The notes beneath the pieces are model-generated. The model was not told the DNA's origin and made no database searches. It saw nothing but the letters and a program-made list of their open reading frames with translations. Made by a program: the position numbers and the translations under genes. DNA of 64,000 bases from Fomes fomentarius (taxonomy: Eukaryota; Basidiomycota; Agaricomycetes; Polyporales; Polyporaceae), in contig JABYQN010000007.1 of assembly GCA_022606135.1 (NCBI GenBank), positions 1,488,001 through 1,552,000 of the forward strand, read 5' to 3'. Of the stretch, positions 52,398 to 63,958 are shown piece after piece (position 1 is the first letter of the stretch; the number at the start of each line of letters is the position of its first letter).

Positions 52398-54120
52398 ATG
52401 TCCGATAATTCTACATCATCTTCAGACGACAGCATCCCCGACCTCTCTCAGATCCTCCCGCCCTACCTCAACCTTCCGCCTCATCTGTCGGCACACAAGT
52501 ACTTCTTCGTGTGCACGCTTACCGTCGCCGCTTGGGATACTCTGGTTCTATCCCCTCGAACCTGGCGACTCCTCAAGACTAAGGAATGGCCACCATTGAA
52601 GCTCCTCTTCCACTTCCTTCGGCTCTTCATGCCGATAGAGTTCACCATCGTCGGTAAGTACCTTCATACACAAACTTTCTCTTGCTTGAGCTCACGCGTT
52701 GCTATGCAGGTGTCGCATTCTTCGACACTAAGTGGTCGCTGGAGGTGAGTTCATTCCCTCAAAGGGTCCGAATGCGATAACGTCCCCCGTACGCTGAGTT
52801 GGGGAGAGGGGCGAGAGGACGGCGGTGCCGATCCCGTCGGCGGCATCTAGACGCTTGAAGAGCCATGGGAGGCGTATCGCTCTCGGCCCAAACATCATTC
52901 CTCCGAAGCTTGAGCTAACACCTGTCACAGCAATGCTCGCACTTCTTCCTGTTCGAACCCATCTGCACAGCTGTCCTCCTCGCGGCCTGCTCTCTCGTGC
53001 ATGTCATCCGTATTCATGCAATCTACGAGAAGAGTCGCAATATTCTCTACACCATGGGCGGTCTTCTCGGTCTACAGATCGTCATCACTGCCATTTGCTG
53101 CGGCTTCTTCAGATGTGAGTATTCGTTCTATCTGGGTTGACGTGATACTCGTTTCGCCTTTCACCGGAGTGTTCTCCGGTGGACTGTGCCACTCGGGAGG
53201 ATGCCACGACAACTCGGCATGCGGCTGTCGAATTCGCCTTCATACATCCTCCGCGTGGTTCTTTGATGGTTGTGCGGGTTCGCATCGAACTCTATATGAC
53301 TATGTTGTATCCGAGTTCCGTTCAACATCGTCTAACTGTCCTCCTCTTACAGTGACTCCCCTCGAAGAAGGCCAGGGATGCATCGCTGAGCCCAAGGCTA
53401 ACTGGGTCGGCATCTACTGGATCTCTGCGACATTGCTTTACACCGCTTCGGTACGTCATCAAATCTTTTTTTTACACTGCATCTCGTATCTGCCAAACAA
53501 GCTCAACCACTCATGCTGATTCTTCCCACGCCTCGGTCCAGTTCTACCTGGCAGTCCAACGCTCCCTGCGCTCTCTCAAGGTGAAGCAGCTCTCCTACTG
53601 GAAGCTCATGCTCCGCGATGGTCTCAATCTCTACGGCGCGATTTGGGTCGTGAATATGGTCAACATGCTCTTCTGGTTCATCATCACCCCTACAGGCCCT
53701 AACGATCCCGTCCGCACCATCGTCACGAGCATGGCAGCTGTTCTCACCGCGTCCATGACGATGCGTATTATCCTTGCTGTCCGTGGCTCCCTCGTTTCTG
53801 GCGGTTCCTTCGCTGTCTCCTCGACCAGCCAACCAAGCCGCTCGGGCAACACGACGCACGTTATCTCTGCAAGCCGCGGTGCGCCCGGTGCGCCGCCCAA
53901 CCCTGTGCTGTCGCTCGGTGCCGCGCGCGACCAAGCTGCATACGCGGTGCCACTCCAAGCGGGCGACAAGGCGGCAGACTGGGACGGCAAGAGCTCAGTT
54001 GGCGGGCGCGACCAGAAGGGCGACATATTCCCCGTCGAGAGCAACGGCGCTGACAACGGGGTTCATGTCACGGTCGAGAGCGAGACTGACTTCGGCAGCT
54101 TCCCGAAGGAGAAGAACTGA
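52398..54120 (+). CDS. DUF6533-type multi-pass membrane protein
   Basis: Five exons: 52398-52653, 52710-52744, 52931-53114, 53353-53450, 53542-54120; 383 residues. After a Ser/Asp-rich start, HKYFFVCTLTVAAWDTLVLS, the TWRLLKTKEWPPLKLLFHFL loop and RLFMPIEFTIVGVAFF match the DUF6533 N-terminal domain. Further hydrophobic segments follow: FEPICTAVLLAACSLVHVI, MGGLLGLQIVITAICCGFF, WVGIYWISATLLYTASFYLA, GAIWVVNMVNMLFWFII and VTSMAAVLTASMTMRIILAV, about seven spans in all. The last 110 residues are hydrophilic, Ser/Gly/Asp-rich and presumably cytosolic. The family is expanded in Agaricomycetes, GPCR-like in topology, and of unknown function. Intron 2 (186 nt) and intron 3 (238 nt) are longer than usual here. 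Confidence 0.82.
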
Positions 54121-54837
54121 GCCGGCGAATTGCTCGTGTTACGTTTGCCTCATCGTGCATTCTCATAGCCAGTGTCGGCGGCGGCGGCGGAAGAAAAGGC
54201 GGAATGTGTGCTACGTTACTCTATTTATCCTCGTCTCACCCCTCGTGACTTATCCCTCCCTTCTCGTCCGTCCTTGCTCCATGGAATGTCTATTGTCTGC
54301 TACCTCGCAGTATGCGTCGCCGCGTATACGAATTCATACACTGTTGTGTTGCTCCGTGTCTCCTCGTAGTCTTATATGTTCCGTTATTTCTTGCTTGTGC
54401 TGGCGGGCTTGCTCGCTCGTTCGTCACTCCATCCCGTTCGTCTCCGTTGCTCGATGCTCTGTGTCTGTACTACCTGGCGTTGTAATATATCCTATGGTTG
54501 GAGGAGAGCTTGTTGGAAGCGTGTGAAGCGAGTGTCGTACCAGTAATGTAGAGTAAAGGCCTGTATGGTGAGCTACATCGCCGATCATCATACCAATAAA
54601 GTGCTGCATGACTTTGACCGTCTCATACAATTGCAAAACGACTCCCACTGAACTACAAGCGCCCAATGACCAAATGCCTTTCTGGGAGTAGGGTGCGTGT
54701 GACGCAATAACTTGCTCTCGTCCGCGCCGAGGGCCATCCAGTCCTGGTACTTGATTGCGCCTCCACAGTGCACACACACCACTTTCCTTCGGCCCTGCCC
54801 CTCATTCAGTACGCTGTGAATGTGCACAGCTCTCAGA
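54121..54837. other. Intergenic, no gene seen
   Basis: This 717-bp stretch holds the 3' UTR side of the DUF6533 gene and the CWF19 promoter. A CGGCGGCGGCGG run lies at 54178-54189. No coding signal. Confidence 0.55.
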
Positions 54838-57721
54838 ATGGGCGGAGACGACTCGAAGCGGCCCTCGAAACACAAACACCGTCACCGCGACAAGGATGAG
54901 CGCGAGTACAAGAGCAAGCGGAAACACAAACATGACAAGGAGAGTGGGAGCAGCCGAAAGAGGTCGCGCAAGGATGATGGCGGCGACAAGCTACACATCG
55001 TAGACGACGACCTTAATGATGAGGATATGTGGGTCGAGAAGAACATTGACATGGAGGGCGAGGTGGTGCGTGGTTTGTTATTGGAAGTTTTGGACTACCG
55101 TTCTCAATGAGTGTCCGGATATTTGCTCTACGTCGGGTAGCCTCTTGCGGCAGGTATACCGTCCGCGGCGGACCTCAACTTGACCACCAGGGCGGAGGAA
55201 CGGCCTGGAGATCCTCCACTACCGCCACCGACGCGGACTGAAACGGTTCTGAAGCGCGATGAGTGGATGCTCATGCCCTCTTCTACTCCGATTGTCCCTG
55301 CTTCGTCCTCAAGAGGCACTCCCATGGAAGAAGACCCGACTGATGGTTACGGCGACCCTTCGTCGAATGCGAGGACTATGGGTGGGACGGTCGACTTCTT
55401 TTCGAGCTTGGGGACGGAGCGGAAGAAGAAGCAACAACAACCTGACAAACCTGACCCAGACAAGGTACGTGTTCCACGATCTCACTGGATGGTGCTTCCT
55501 CTAAGCACAGTTCTCGTGCTCGCCTTGCACTAGCCGTACATCTCGCATATGGAGCTCAACACCGCGCTCAAAGAAGGTAAGAGCGTTGATGACATTCCCG
55601 AAGCGCCGCGCAAGGCTATCGTTGCGGGTGGCCCAGGCTCGCAATGGCGCATGATGAAGCTCCGACGGGTGTATGAGACCGCGGAGGAGGAGGGCAAGCT
55701 GGTCGAGGAGGTCGCGATCGACCGGTTTGGCTCCCTGGACGCGTTCGAGGAGGCAAAGGAGGAGCGACGCATCCTCGATGAACGCGAGGGCAAGCGCGCA
55801 TCCCGCGGCGGGGACGACCGCGGGCGCGACCGCAAGGGCAAGGGGAAACCCTCGTCAGACGGCGAGAAACGGATGGTGTTTACGGACCTCTCGACGCCCA
55901 GCGCGATGACGAGTCGCAGCTCCTCCTTCAGGCGACCCGACCTGGACCGCAGTGGGCCCCCGACTCCCGGCCTGTATGACGGTGCGAGACGACCGGAGCC
56001 GTCGCGCCTTGGTAAGTCGACGGGCAGCGCGTTCACACAAACGCGCACACCTGTGCCTTCTGTCATGACGCCGACGTTGAGTGCGACGGGCGTGAAGCGC
56101 GCGGTGTCGCCGTCGTCGCTGAACAAGATGCAGGCGAAGGTGCTGAGGGCGAAGCTGATGAACGCGCCGAATGCGGAGGAGTTGGAGAAGGAGTATGAGC
56201 AGGAGCTCCGGCGGGCGAACGGGGGGACTCGGGTGAAGGCAATGTCCGGACACGTGTGGAGATGCTCCCGACTGTGGATATGCAAGGGAGGTTGTACGAC
56301 GTCGGGACTGGGAAGAGCGATAGTCCTATTTTGCCTGGTAACCGAAAGCCGAAGGATAAGGTCAGTAGGGCGTGTTCAGTGTGGTCGGTTGGCTTGACAG
56401 TTTCTCAACAGGTTGAGCAACGGGATCCGAAGACGGGGCACATGGCTCGTGTGGATGCCGACGATGATAATATCACGCTTGGGGAGATGCTCAGGGAGGA
56501 GAAGTTCGGGGCTGGGATGGCGGACCAGAAGAACCTCGACGTGGAGTTTGCTCGTGCTGTCATGACTGATGGAGGGTTCCAGGTATGTGTCCTGGGTAGG
56601 TCTGCTGTGTGATTGCCTCTCATGCGCGCTTTTGCAGAACAACCTGGATTACATCGACGACAATGCAGACAAGCTCGCGAGGAAGAAGATGCGTGCTGAC
56701 CACATGAAGCGTCAGTTCGCTATCAACGGTATGTGCCCTTTCGTGGTGCACGATGAGTGGGACCTCACGCATGTCGTTAGACTACAAGAAGACGATGAAG
56801 GTCCTTGCGACATGTCCGTTTTGCTTTGGCGAAGACGATTCGCTACCAAAAGCGCCGATCATAGCAATGGGCACTCGTGTCTACCTGTCGTGTACTCTCA
56901 ACGAGGAGCTGACAGAGGGACACTGTCTGATCATCCCTATTTCTCACCATCTGTCGAGCCTCGAGGGCGACGATGACATGTGGGATGAAGTACGAGTATG
57001 TCAAGCTCATAGCTTTCGTATTTGTTGGGCTGCTAAGTTAGTTTGCGGTCCCATAGAACTTCATGAAGTGCCTGATGCGAATGTTCGCAGAAGAAGACAA
57101 GGGTGTCGTGTTCTACGAGACCGTGCTCTCCATCAAGGCTCAGAAGCATACGTACATCGAGTGCGTCCCTCTGTCGTGGGATCAATTCGAGCTGCTCCCC
57201 GGATACTTCAAGGTCCGTCTTATCAGTTCAGGTGGTACGGTGCAGACATGAGCTGACGCCGTTTGCATGCAGGAATCTATTCTCATGTCCGAAGCCGAAT
57301 GGTCGCAGCACAAAAAGCTGATTGACTTCTCGTCACGCCCAGGAGGGTTCCGTCGTGCGATGGTGCCTAACCTCCCGTACTTTATGGTCCAGTTCGACTA
57401 CAAGGGCGAGAAGGGGTATGGCCACGTAATTGAGGGCACGAGCGAGATCTCTGCCAATGGAGACGAGGACGTGGATGAGGGTGAGAAGGGCGGTGGCGAG
57501 TTCCCTCGGTGAGTCTCCCGTTCCAATTCCGGGTTTGACCAAGTCTCTGACGTATGCATAGATGGTTTGCCGCGGAGATTATTGGCAATCTACTCGAAGT
57601 TGAACCTCGTCGGTGGAGAAGGCCACGTCGGATCGAGTTTGTGCAGAATAAGGAGCGGACGAAGAAGTTCAAGCGGAAATATGACAAGTTTGACTGGACA
57701 GGCATGATAGAACGATCGTAA
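54838..57721 (+). CDS. CWF19: Spliceosome-associated protein Cwf19/CWF19L2
   Basis: Nine exons: 54838-55069 (end approximate), 55154-55464, 55534-56360, 56412-56582, 56638-56728, 56781-56995, 57057-57212, 57273-57508, 57562-57721; about 799 residues. A Lys/Arg/His-rich N-terminus (SKHKHRHRDKDEREYKSKRK) precedes the LNDEDMWVEKNID motif. The middle has TLGEMLREEKFGAGMADQKN. The C-terminal CwfJ domains have KVLATCPFCFGED (zinc-binding CPFC), EELTEGHCLIIPISHHLSSL (HIT-like) and the CwfJ C-2 block FFAAE/WFAAEIIGNLLEVEPRRW. Cwf19 (yeast Drn1 relative) works in lariat-intron turnover and spliceosome disassembly. Oddity: the GGGGGG at 56221-56226 must be seven G for the frame to pass through DSGEGNVRTRVEMLPTVD; exon 3 then becomes 828 nt, divisible by three. 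Confidence 0.92.
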
Positions 57722-57954
57722 CATGTCCGACTCATCTCTTACAGCCTATGTACGCATGGACGCTGCTATCTCTGTTTTGCTGTACTTTGTACTATGGAGG
57801 ACGTCTATTATTCTGTGTGCTGCGGCGTAATGTAGCAATCCTCTCGAGCTTGGACTCTCGTTGCCGTGCGCACTTGGCGCCCCTGCTTTGCTTTCCGATT
57901 TTCCCGGGATCAGTCCGTCCCTTGCGTCATACCCTCTCGTCCTCCATCACAACG

Positions 57955-59717
57955 ATGTTCAGATCTACTCTTCGTGTTCTCTATCCTCGAGGACCTGCGA
58001 GCTTTGCTGCAGCTGAGCAACAGCTTTTTAAACCTCTAAACTCAAGCTCAAGTTCACGAGCGACGGCTGACGTTCCCACTGGGCAAGGGAACTCAAGCGC
58101 AGGTGGTAGCAACTTGTCGAACGGTGATGCAACAGCCGGCTCCTCGCCGTCAGAGACAGTAAGTGGGGCAAATATCAAGGGTAGCGGAAGCCACTTGGGT
58201 CGTTCGTATCTATACGGTCCGTCAGAATGCTCAAAGGTCTCTGAGCCGCATTGCTGAGGCTGCACTGTGCAACCGACACACAGTCCCTGCAACCGCGGAG
58301 CGAATGCTCGAGAAGTCGCTCTCAACGCCCTCGGATGTGATCATATATGACCTGGAGGACAGTGTTCCACCCTCGCCAGCAGATAAGAAGAGCGCGCGCG
58401 CAAGGCTTGCGCACTTCCTATCGGTATGTAGTCGTTCACTACTACTACTACACACTGTGCGGAGGATGGTGCTCCGCTCACGCCATGTACATGTAGACCC
58501 GGGAAGGCAGGTTGCCGTCGCCAGAGAGGATCGCGGTCCGGTTGAACTCCAATGCTACTTCGTTCTTCGCGGAGGATATCCTCCAAGCTGTAAGCATATG
58601 CTTTCTTGTCACCGTCGCTGCGGCAAATCACCCATCCCCTCTCCACCCATACCCGCGGACAGTTGCGCCTCCCATGCATTCGCACGCTCGTCCTTCCCAA
58701 GGTTCACTCTGTCCAGGACCTTCACCATGTGTCAGAGGAGATATACATAGCATACAAGGCACACAAGCTCCGGGACGCGGATGGACCACCTGTGCAGCTT
58801 GTGGCGAGCATCGAGAGCGCGAAGGCGATGCACAACTTGGGGGAAATTGCGTCCTGGCAGTCAAGTTGGGGCGCGGCGACAGGTGGAAAGCTTGCTGCGC
58901 TTCTGGTGCGTCCTCCATGTATCCTTCCGGTACACAGTCCGCTTCGACTGATGCCCTGTCTGTCTCGCCAAGTTTGCTGCAGAAGACTGTAAGTTTGTTC
59001 AAGGCTGTAACAGGCGCAAGGCTAACGAAGAGCAGATTGTGCGGATACTGGAATCATCCGCACGAGTTCGCGTCAGGAGCTACTGTATACGCGGTCCCAT
59101 ATCGTTGTCGCCGCGAAGGCGTTTGGGCTCAGTGCTATTGATATGGTGAGCCTTCTGCTGATTTTGAAGCTCGCACCGTCAACACGTCGCTCAGCAGCTG
59201 CTGGGACACAGGTTTGCGTGAACTACAAGGATCTAGGATACCTCCAACAAGAATGTGAAGATGGACGACGACTCGGTTTCACCGGCAAGGTGAGTTCCGA
59301 CTCCACTGTACATCGCTTCCCGATATCTGCTTACGCTAGAACACCCACAGCAAGCAATCCATCCAAGCCAAGTCGATGTCATCCAGTCCACATTCGTCCC
59401 CACGACGAAAGGTACGTAGTCGTTGACACTCTCAGGGCTGTTCTGCGTCTTGCCAACCCTGAGCTGTGGTGTAGAGATACTTCGTGCCGCGAGGATACTG
59501 CGGCAAATGGAAAGGGCCCATCTGTCCCACAAAGGCGCCGCTGGTCTAGAACTTGAAGGTGGGGGCATGGAGATGATTGACGCTCCCATGATCAAACAGG
59601 TATGTCTCTATGGGACAGTCTGACGGGCGTAAATGAATTGAATATGTGCGTGCGTAGGCGGAGAACATCGTGCGCATAGCGCAAACTGCGGGTTTGCCCA
59701 TTCCCGAGGTTGATTGA
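57955..59717 (+). CDS. CitE/CLYBL-like acyl-CoA lyase (HpcH/HpaI aldolase family), mitochondrial
   Basis: Ten exons: 57955-58216, 58284-58423, 58497-58589, 58663-58905, 58973-58988 (16 nt), 59036-59145, 59212-59289, 59351-59411, 59475-59599, 59658-59717; 395 residues. The N-terminus MFRSTLRVLYPRGPASFAAA looks like a mitochondrial presequence, followed by a Ser/Gly-rich linker. The barrel then shows RSYLYVPATAERMLEKSLST, DVIIYDLEDSVPPSPADKK, ERIAVRLNSNATSFF, TLVLPKVHSVQDL, VQLVASIESAKAMHNL, LLFAAEDYCADTGI and GKQAIHPSQVDVIQSTFVP. The metal ligands Glu (IES) and Asp (EDYCAD) and the CoA-binding Arg are in place. Human CLYBL of this family is a citramalyl-CoA lyase and malate synthase; substrate here is inferred. 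Intron 1 uses GTCCGT. Confidence 0.92.
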
Positions 59718-60163
59718 GACACGTATAAGGAGTCGGAGATACCTTGATACTTTCAGGTATGACTTGCGACATCAGTGCATCGATGCTTTGATCCACGGCC
59801 ACCTAGGCGGCCGGTCACGTCCTGGAGCTCCTCCCCGGTCATAAGAGAACCGGTGCTATCAGCATTTTCTACGCAGGCATTCTTTGCTGTATGTACTCAG
59901 TTGATTTCGGGCGGGCTGAAGCCGCAGAAGTTGTGAAAGAACATCAGATATTCATATTCCCACAATGGAGCTGATTGTTCACTATCTCACGACATAGTAA
60001 GTACAGCTTGAACTTTACACGACAGCCGTATAGCATATCTCTACTACGACACTGCCATGACGAAGCAGAAGCACGATGAGGTGGATAAGTACCTTGGTTC
60101 ATGTGAACCGCTGTGTCTCCCACATTCCTCTCGTTCCTCAGTTCAGCTTCGTCGGAATCTACC
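59718..60163. other. Intergenic, no gene seen
   Basis: This 446-bp stretch separates two + strand genes and has no clear coding signal. Confidence 0.6.
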
Positions 60164-62921
60164 ATGGGTGACCAAACTGACCCAATCAGCCGTCTGCTTC
60201 GAACACTGCTAGGGAACCCTCTTCGTGATCAGGGAGGGAACATCGGTATGAATCATTCAGCATCGGCATTGTATCATGCTCAATGTATTACACTCCGATA
60301 TAGGGTCAACATACACAGTTCACCGAGTGAGTTTTCCTCTTCTCTTGTTCCCACCATCACCATCTGATGCGTGAGGGTATGTAGACTTTCGGTACATCAC
60401 CGAAAGAGCTGGATGTTCCGCAACCGTACGATAACAAAGAGAGGGCAGAAGCGTGGAAGTTCTGTGCAGAGGTCGTAGAGGACCACAGCGAAGCCCTGCT
60501 GAAACAGTGGAACGCAGAACTCGACATGCAACTCGTATTCGTAAGTTATATGGATGACGTTCCTCTGTTGTGTCTCGAGTCACGAATTTCGCAGGCGGGC
60601 CTTTTCTCTACTGCTCTCACGGCATTCAACGTGGAATCATACTCCCTTTTACAACCCGACAAGGGCGACATCGCCATTGCGGCGCTTGCACTAATATCCG
60701 CGCAACTGAATGATCTCTCTGTCGGTCAGATGTCCGCAAACTCGACCATTATATCCTTCGTACCTCCCTCAGGATCGGCGTTTATGGCACCACGTTATGC
60801 CATCTGGCTAAACGCGCTCTGGTTCTCCAGCCTTGTCTGCACGCTGTCCGCCTCTTCCATCGCGGTCATGGTCAAACAGTGGCTCCATCAGTATACGAAA
60901 GGCGTTTCTGGAGTCTCACGAGAGGCTGCCCGTCTGCGACAGCACCGCTATGAGAGCCTGCACCAGTGGCGAGTCCCTCAAATTCTCATGGTGCTACCCA
61001 TTCTCCTCCAGGTCTCTCTGTTTCTATTCCTTGCCGGCGTGGTCATCCTCCTGTGGAACATTCATCCGATCGTCGCTACTTGCGCCTCATCACTCTTCGG
61101 ACTGCTACTCTTGTTCACTGTGATCACGACCATCCTTCCTGCCTTTCGCGTGGACTGCTGCTACTTGTCGCCACAAGCAATGGGTATTTTCACATACTCA
61201 CAGCTTCTCGGCCGCTTCCTAGTCTCGTCCCTCAGCGTTGTCGCCGCTCGCCTGTCCGCCGTGTGCGAAACAGGTAGCCGGGACGTATCCCGGATGAAGA
61301 GATGCGGCAGAAGAATGTTGCGGTTGCTCACCCAGGCAATACGCCAGCTTGGGCGATGGAGCAGCTGGCCCAGTTGGGATATCCGGGAGAGAATGGCAGT
61401 AGAGTCAAGAGTTCAGTATCTGGACAGGTCACTTGCAGCCACGACTTATGCGGTGACCCTAGATGACGACGTCTTGAACGCGGAGCTCAGTCGTTGCATG
61501 TGGGACATGGATGCCGACAACCTTACTCCATTCTGCCGCGATGTTCTTAGCGCGCCGGGAATCGACCATGATCGGCGTGGCACTCCGCTCGACACATTCC
61601 TCCTCAATTACTGCATCTCAGCCATGAGCAAAGCAAATGAGTATCAGTTGGGGAGTAGCGCCGATCGCGAGACTCTCATGGACTACCCGATTTGGTTCTC
61701 AACACAGTCGCTGGAAGAGCGTTGTCCATCCGACATGTTGGACGGGCTTCCTGATCATCACAGTGCCTACCTTTGGGGCCTCGCACGCATGGCCCCACAA
61801 CACACTTCTGCATTCTTTCGTCTAGCCGAGATCTTGGAAGTGATGCCTAAATCGAGCGGTATGGATGCGAGAACCATACGAAAAGGTGAGCAGCAATGGA
61901 TGCCTCAAGGGGACTCCTACTGACGGCACATGGCCAGTGAACGAGATTCTCCCCACCCGAACGGAGCATATGCTGTCGCTGATGGACGATCTGACACGAA
62001 ACAGAGACGTCGATACGGCCTCTCACTTCCTTGGCCTGTTGGCGTTCTTCATCTCCTGTTGTACCGCTTCTAATACGGGGGAACTGGACTCTTTCCACAT
62101 TCTGAAACGGACATTCGCCTCCATGAACCTCTTCTTCCACCACCACGCGACACCCGCGCGTCAAGCACGGGTACTGAATGGTTTATACCACTCACAATTG
62201 ATACCACTACTGGTTGACCTCGTCGAGAAGCCATCGTGCAACCTTCGATCGTTCTGTTCGGTTGAGAATAATCCCTTGCATACCTTAGCGAAAACATTGG
62301 AGAACATCAAAGCGCACTGTCGGTTTGCCAACAACACTCGTACTACCTTCTACGAGCTCGTCGGAAGGCTGGAGACTATATGCACTCGACCGTCTCCCCT
62401 GGTGGACTCTCTTCTCTGCGAGAGGGTACGCCACCTAGCTCTTGATAATTCCGCGGGTACGTCTTCATCACTGCACATGCACATAACAACACTATCTAAG
62501 ATCAATGTTGTAGAACTCTCAACCGGGATGGTTTCGTGTTTATCCTCACGGTTTGACGGTAGTACGTGATCGCTGTCAACATATTCTGGACTGGCACCTG
62601 ACACAGACGGTCTACCCAATTGTAGGCCGTACTAAAGCATTCAACGACTATATCCAACGCAACAATCTCACAGAACGCATATCTTGGTCGAGTCCCGCCC
62701 TCAAGACTGGACCTGATGGCGCCCAGAGTTGGTCCACCTCCATATTTTGTAGGTCAATGCTCTGATGATCCCGAGTTTCTGACGAACACTGATTCTGTAC
62801 AGTGGGTACAGTAGAATACGGCCGTGGGGCCGCTACTACGACTTCCGCAGCGCGCGAGATGGCTGCTGAAATGGCCCTGAGAGCCCTATGGAGCGAGAAC
62901 GGCTTCTGGCAACGCGTGTAG
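60164..62921 (+). CDS. DUF6535-type membrane protein
   Basis: Likely exons: 60164-60245, 60319-60326 (8 nt), 60385-60540, 60595-61839, 61910-62425, 62514-62748, 62803-62921; about 786 residues. The DUF6535 domain is clear: RAEAWKFCAEVVEDHSEALL, WNAELDMQLVFAGLFSTALT AF, APRYAIWLNALWFSSLVCTL, ASSIAVMVKQWLHQYTKG, then PQILMVLPILLQVSLFLFLA and SSLFGLLLLFTVITTILPAF, four membrane spans. The remaining 450 residues are soluble, with no domain I recognise. Two junctions are uncertain: a strong GTGAGC donor at 61886 would leave a 24-nt intron, so I prefer the 70-nt intron 61840-61909, and exon 5 could end at 62456 instead of 62425. Function of the family is unknown; it is expanded in mushroom-forming fungi. 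Confidence 0.8.
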
Positions 62922-63181
62922 TAGTAGGCGGAGTAGGTACACGGAGTACACTTTTACTACCATACCACAATACTATCTCGAGCTTGGATGTCATGCATGC
63001 TTCGCCGAAAGTGGCACACACCTACTGCAATGTCTAACGTTGAGAATAGCACGGACGGGCCAGTGACTTCTAAGCGCAGTGTAATACAGGCAATCGAACG
63101 CTATACGTCTTGTAAGTGATACAGAATCGTCCTTCGCGCCCTCTTCATCGGGTCCGCCGTGATACCATCTTCTCTTCATTA

Positions 63182-63958
63182 TCACTCTTTGCTTTCACCT
63201 AAGGCGATTATAGCAGCAGTCGCACAGGCCTGCGTGACGGGCACCGCCTTGGAGCCGTCAAGCTGTCCACTCTCCTCCACGGCATGATCCAGAGCAGCGA
63301 TTTCGGCCTCCAGAGCAGCGATCTCGGTCTTCAGAGCATCATGCTCGGCTATCAGAGCAGCACTACGCTCGAGCACCTCTGCAACCTTGGCTTTCAACAT
63401 TGCTGTTGCGCGAAGGCGGTGGAAGGAGACCGCAAGCTGGCAAAACAAAAGTCGGTGGTCAGAGGGGGGAACACTGCGCTTGCGGCGCGCCTCCGACGAT
63501 TCGTCACACACCTGCATGCCTACCATTGCCATCACCACTTCGAACTTGAGAAACTCCAGCTGGTAATGCGCTGCGTTTCTCGTGAAAAAACGATACACGG
63601 CAGAGCCGTGTGCTTGCGACTCGACGCAGTCTCGAATGCGTCGAGAAGCGCTAGTAGGGCATCCAGCAGCGTCAGCTCACAAAAAGTCCTAGGACACAAT
63701 GACAGTGTGTGATCACGCTTACTCGACGAGGCAAGTTACATCTCGCTCCATTGCTGCCACTAAAATGTCATCCCCGCCCGGGGCAATATACTCACAAATC
63801 CTCTCGAGCTCGAGAGTATCTACACAGCTGCCGAGAGACAAGGACGGCCGGCGGCAGGTGGGGGCATCGTTGATCTCTTGAAGCTTGGTCACAAGCCCTG
63901 TCATGAATTCGTAAGAAAGAGGTGTCCGATGCAACGCTGAGAGCCCGAGGGAGGACAC
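63182..63958 (-). CDS. Unknown protein with C-terminal coiled coil, 5' end not resolved
   Basis: Exons 63958-63723, 63688-63512 and 63436-63182 can be joined; the 5' part lies upstream, probably beyond the window edge. The readable protein runs from VSSLGLSALHRTPLSYEFMT through LELERICEYIAPGGDDILVA, LTLLDALLALLDA, IRDCVESQAHGSAVYRFF and LEFLKFEVVMAMVGMQ to LAVSFHRLRATAMLKAKVAE. It ends in a coiled coil with heptad-like ALKTEIAALEAEIAALDHAV. Exon 2 is one base short: adding a base near 63638 makes the frame continuous, and the phase (2+177+1=180) then fits exon 3. The intron 63511-63437 is 75 nt, divisible by three and stop-free, so its retention would also be open. I do not recognise the family. 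Confidence 0.6.

Noticed and set aside
55530..56285. 251-codon minus-strand ORF
   Set aside because: Antisense shadow of Cwf19 exon 3.
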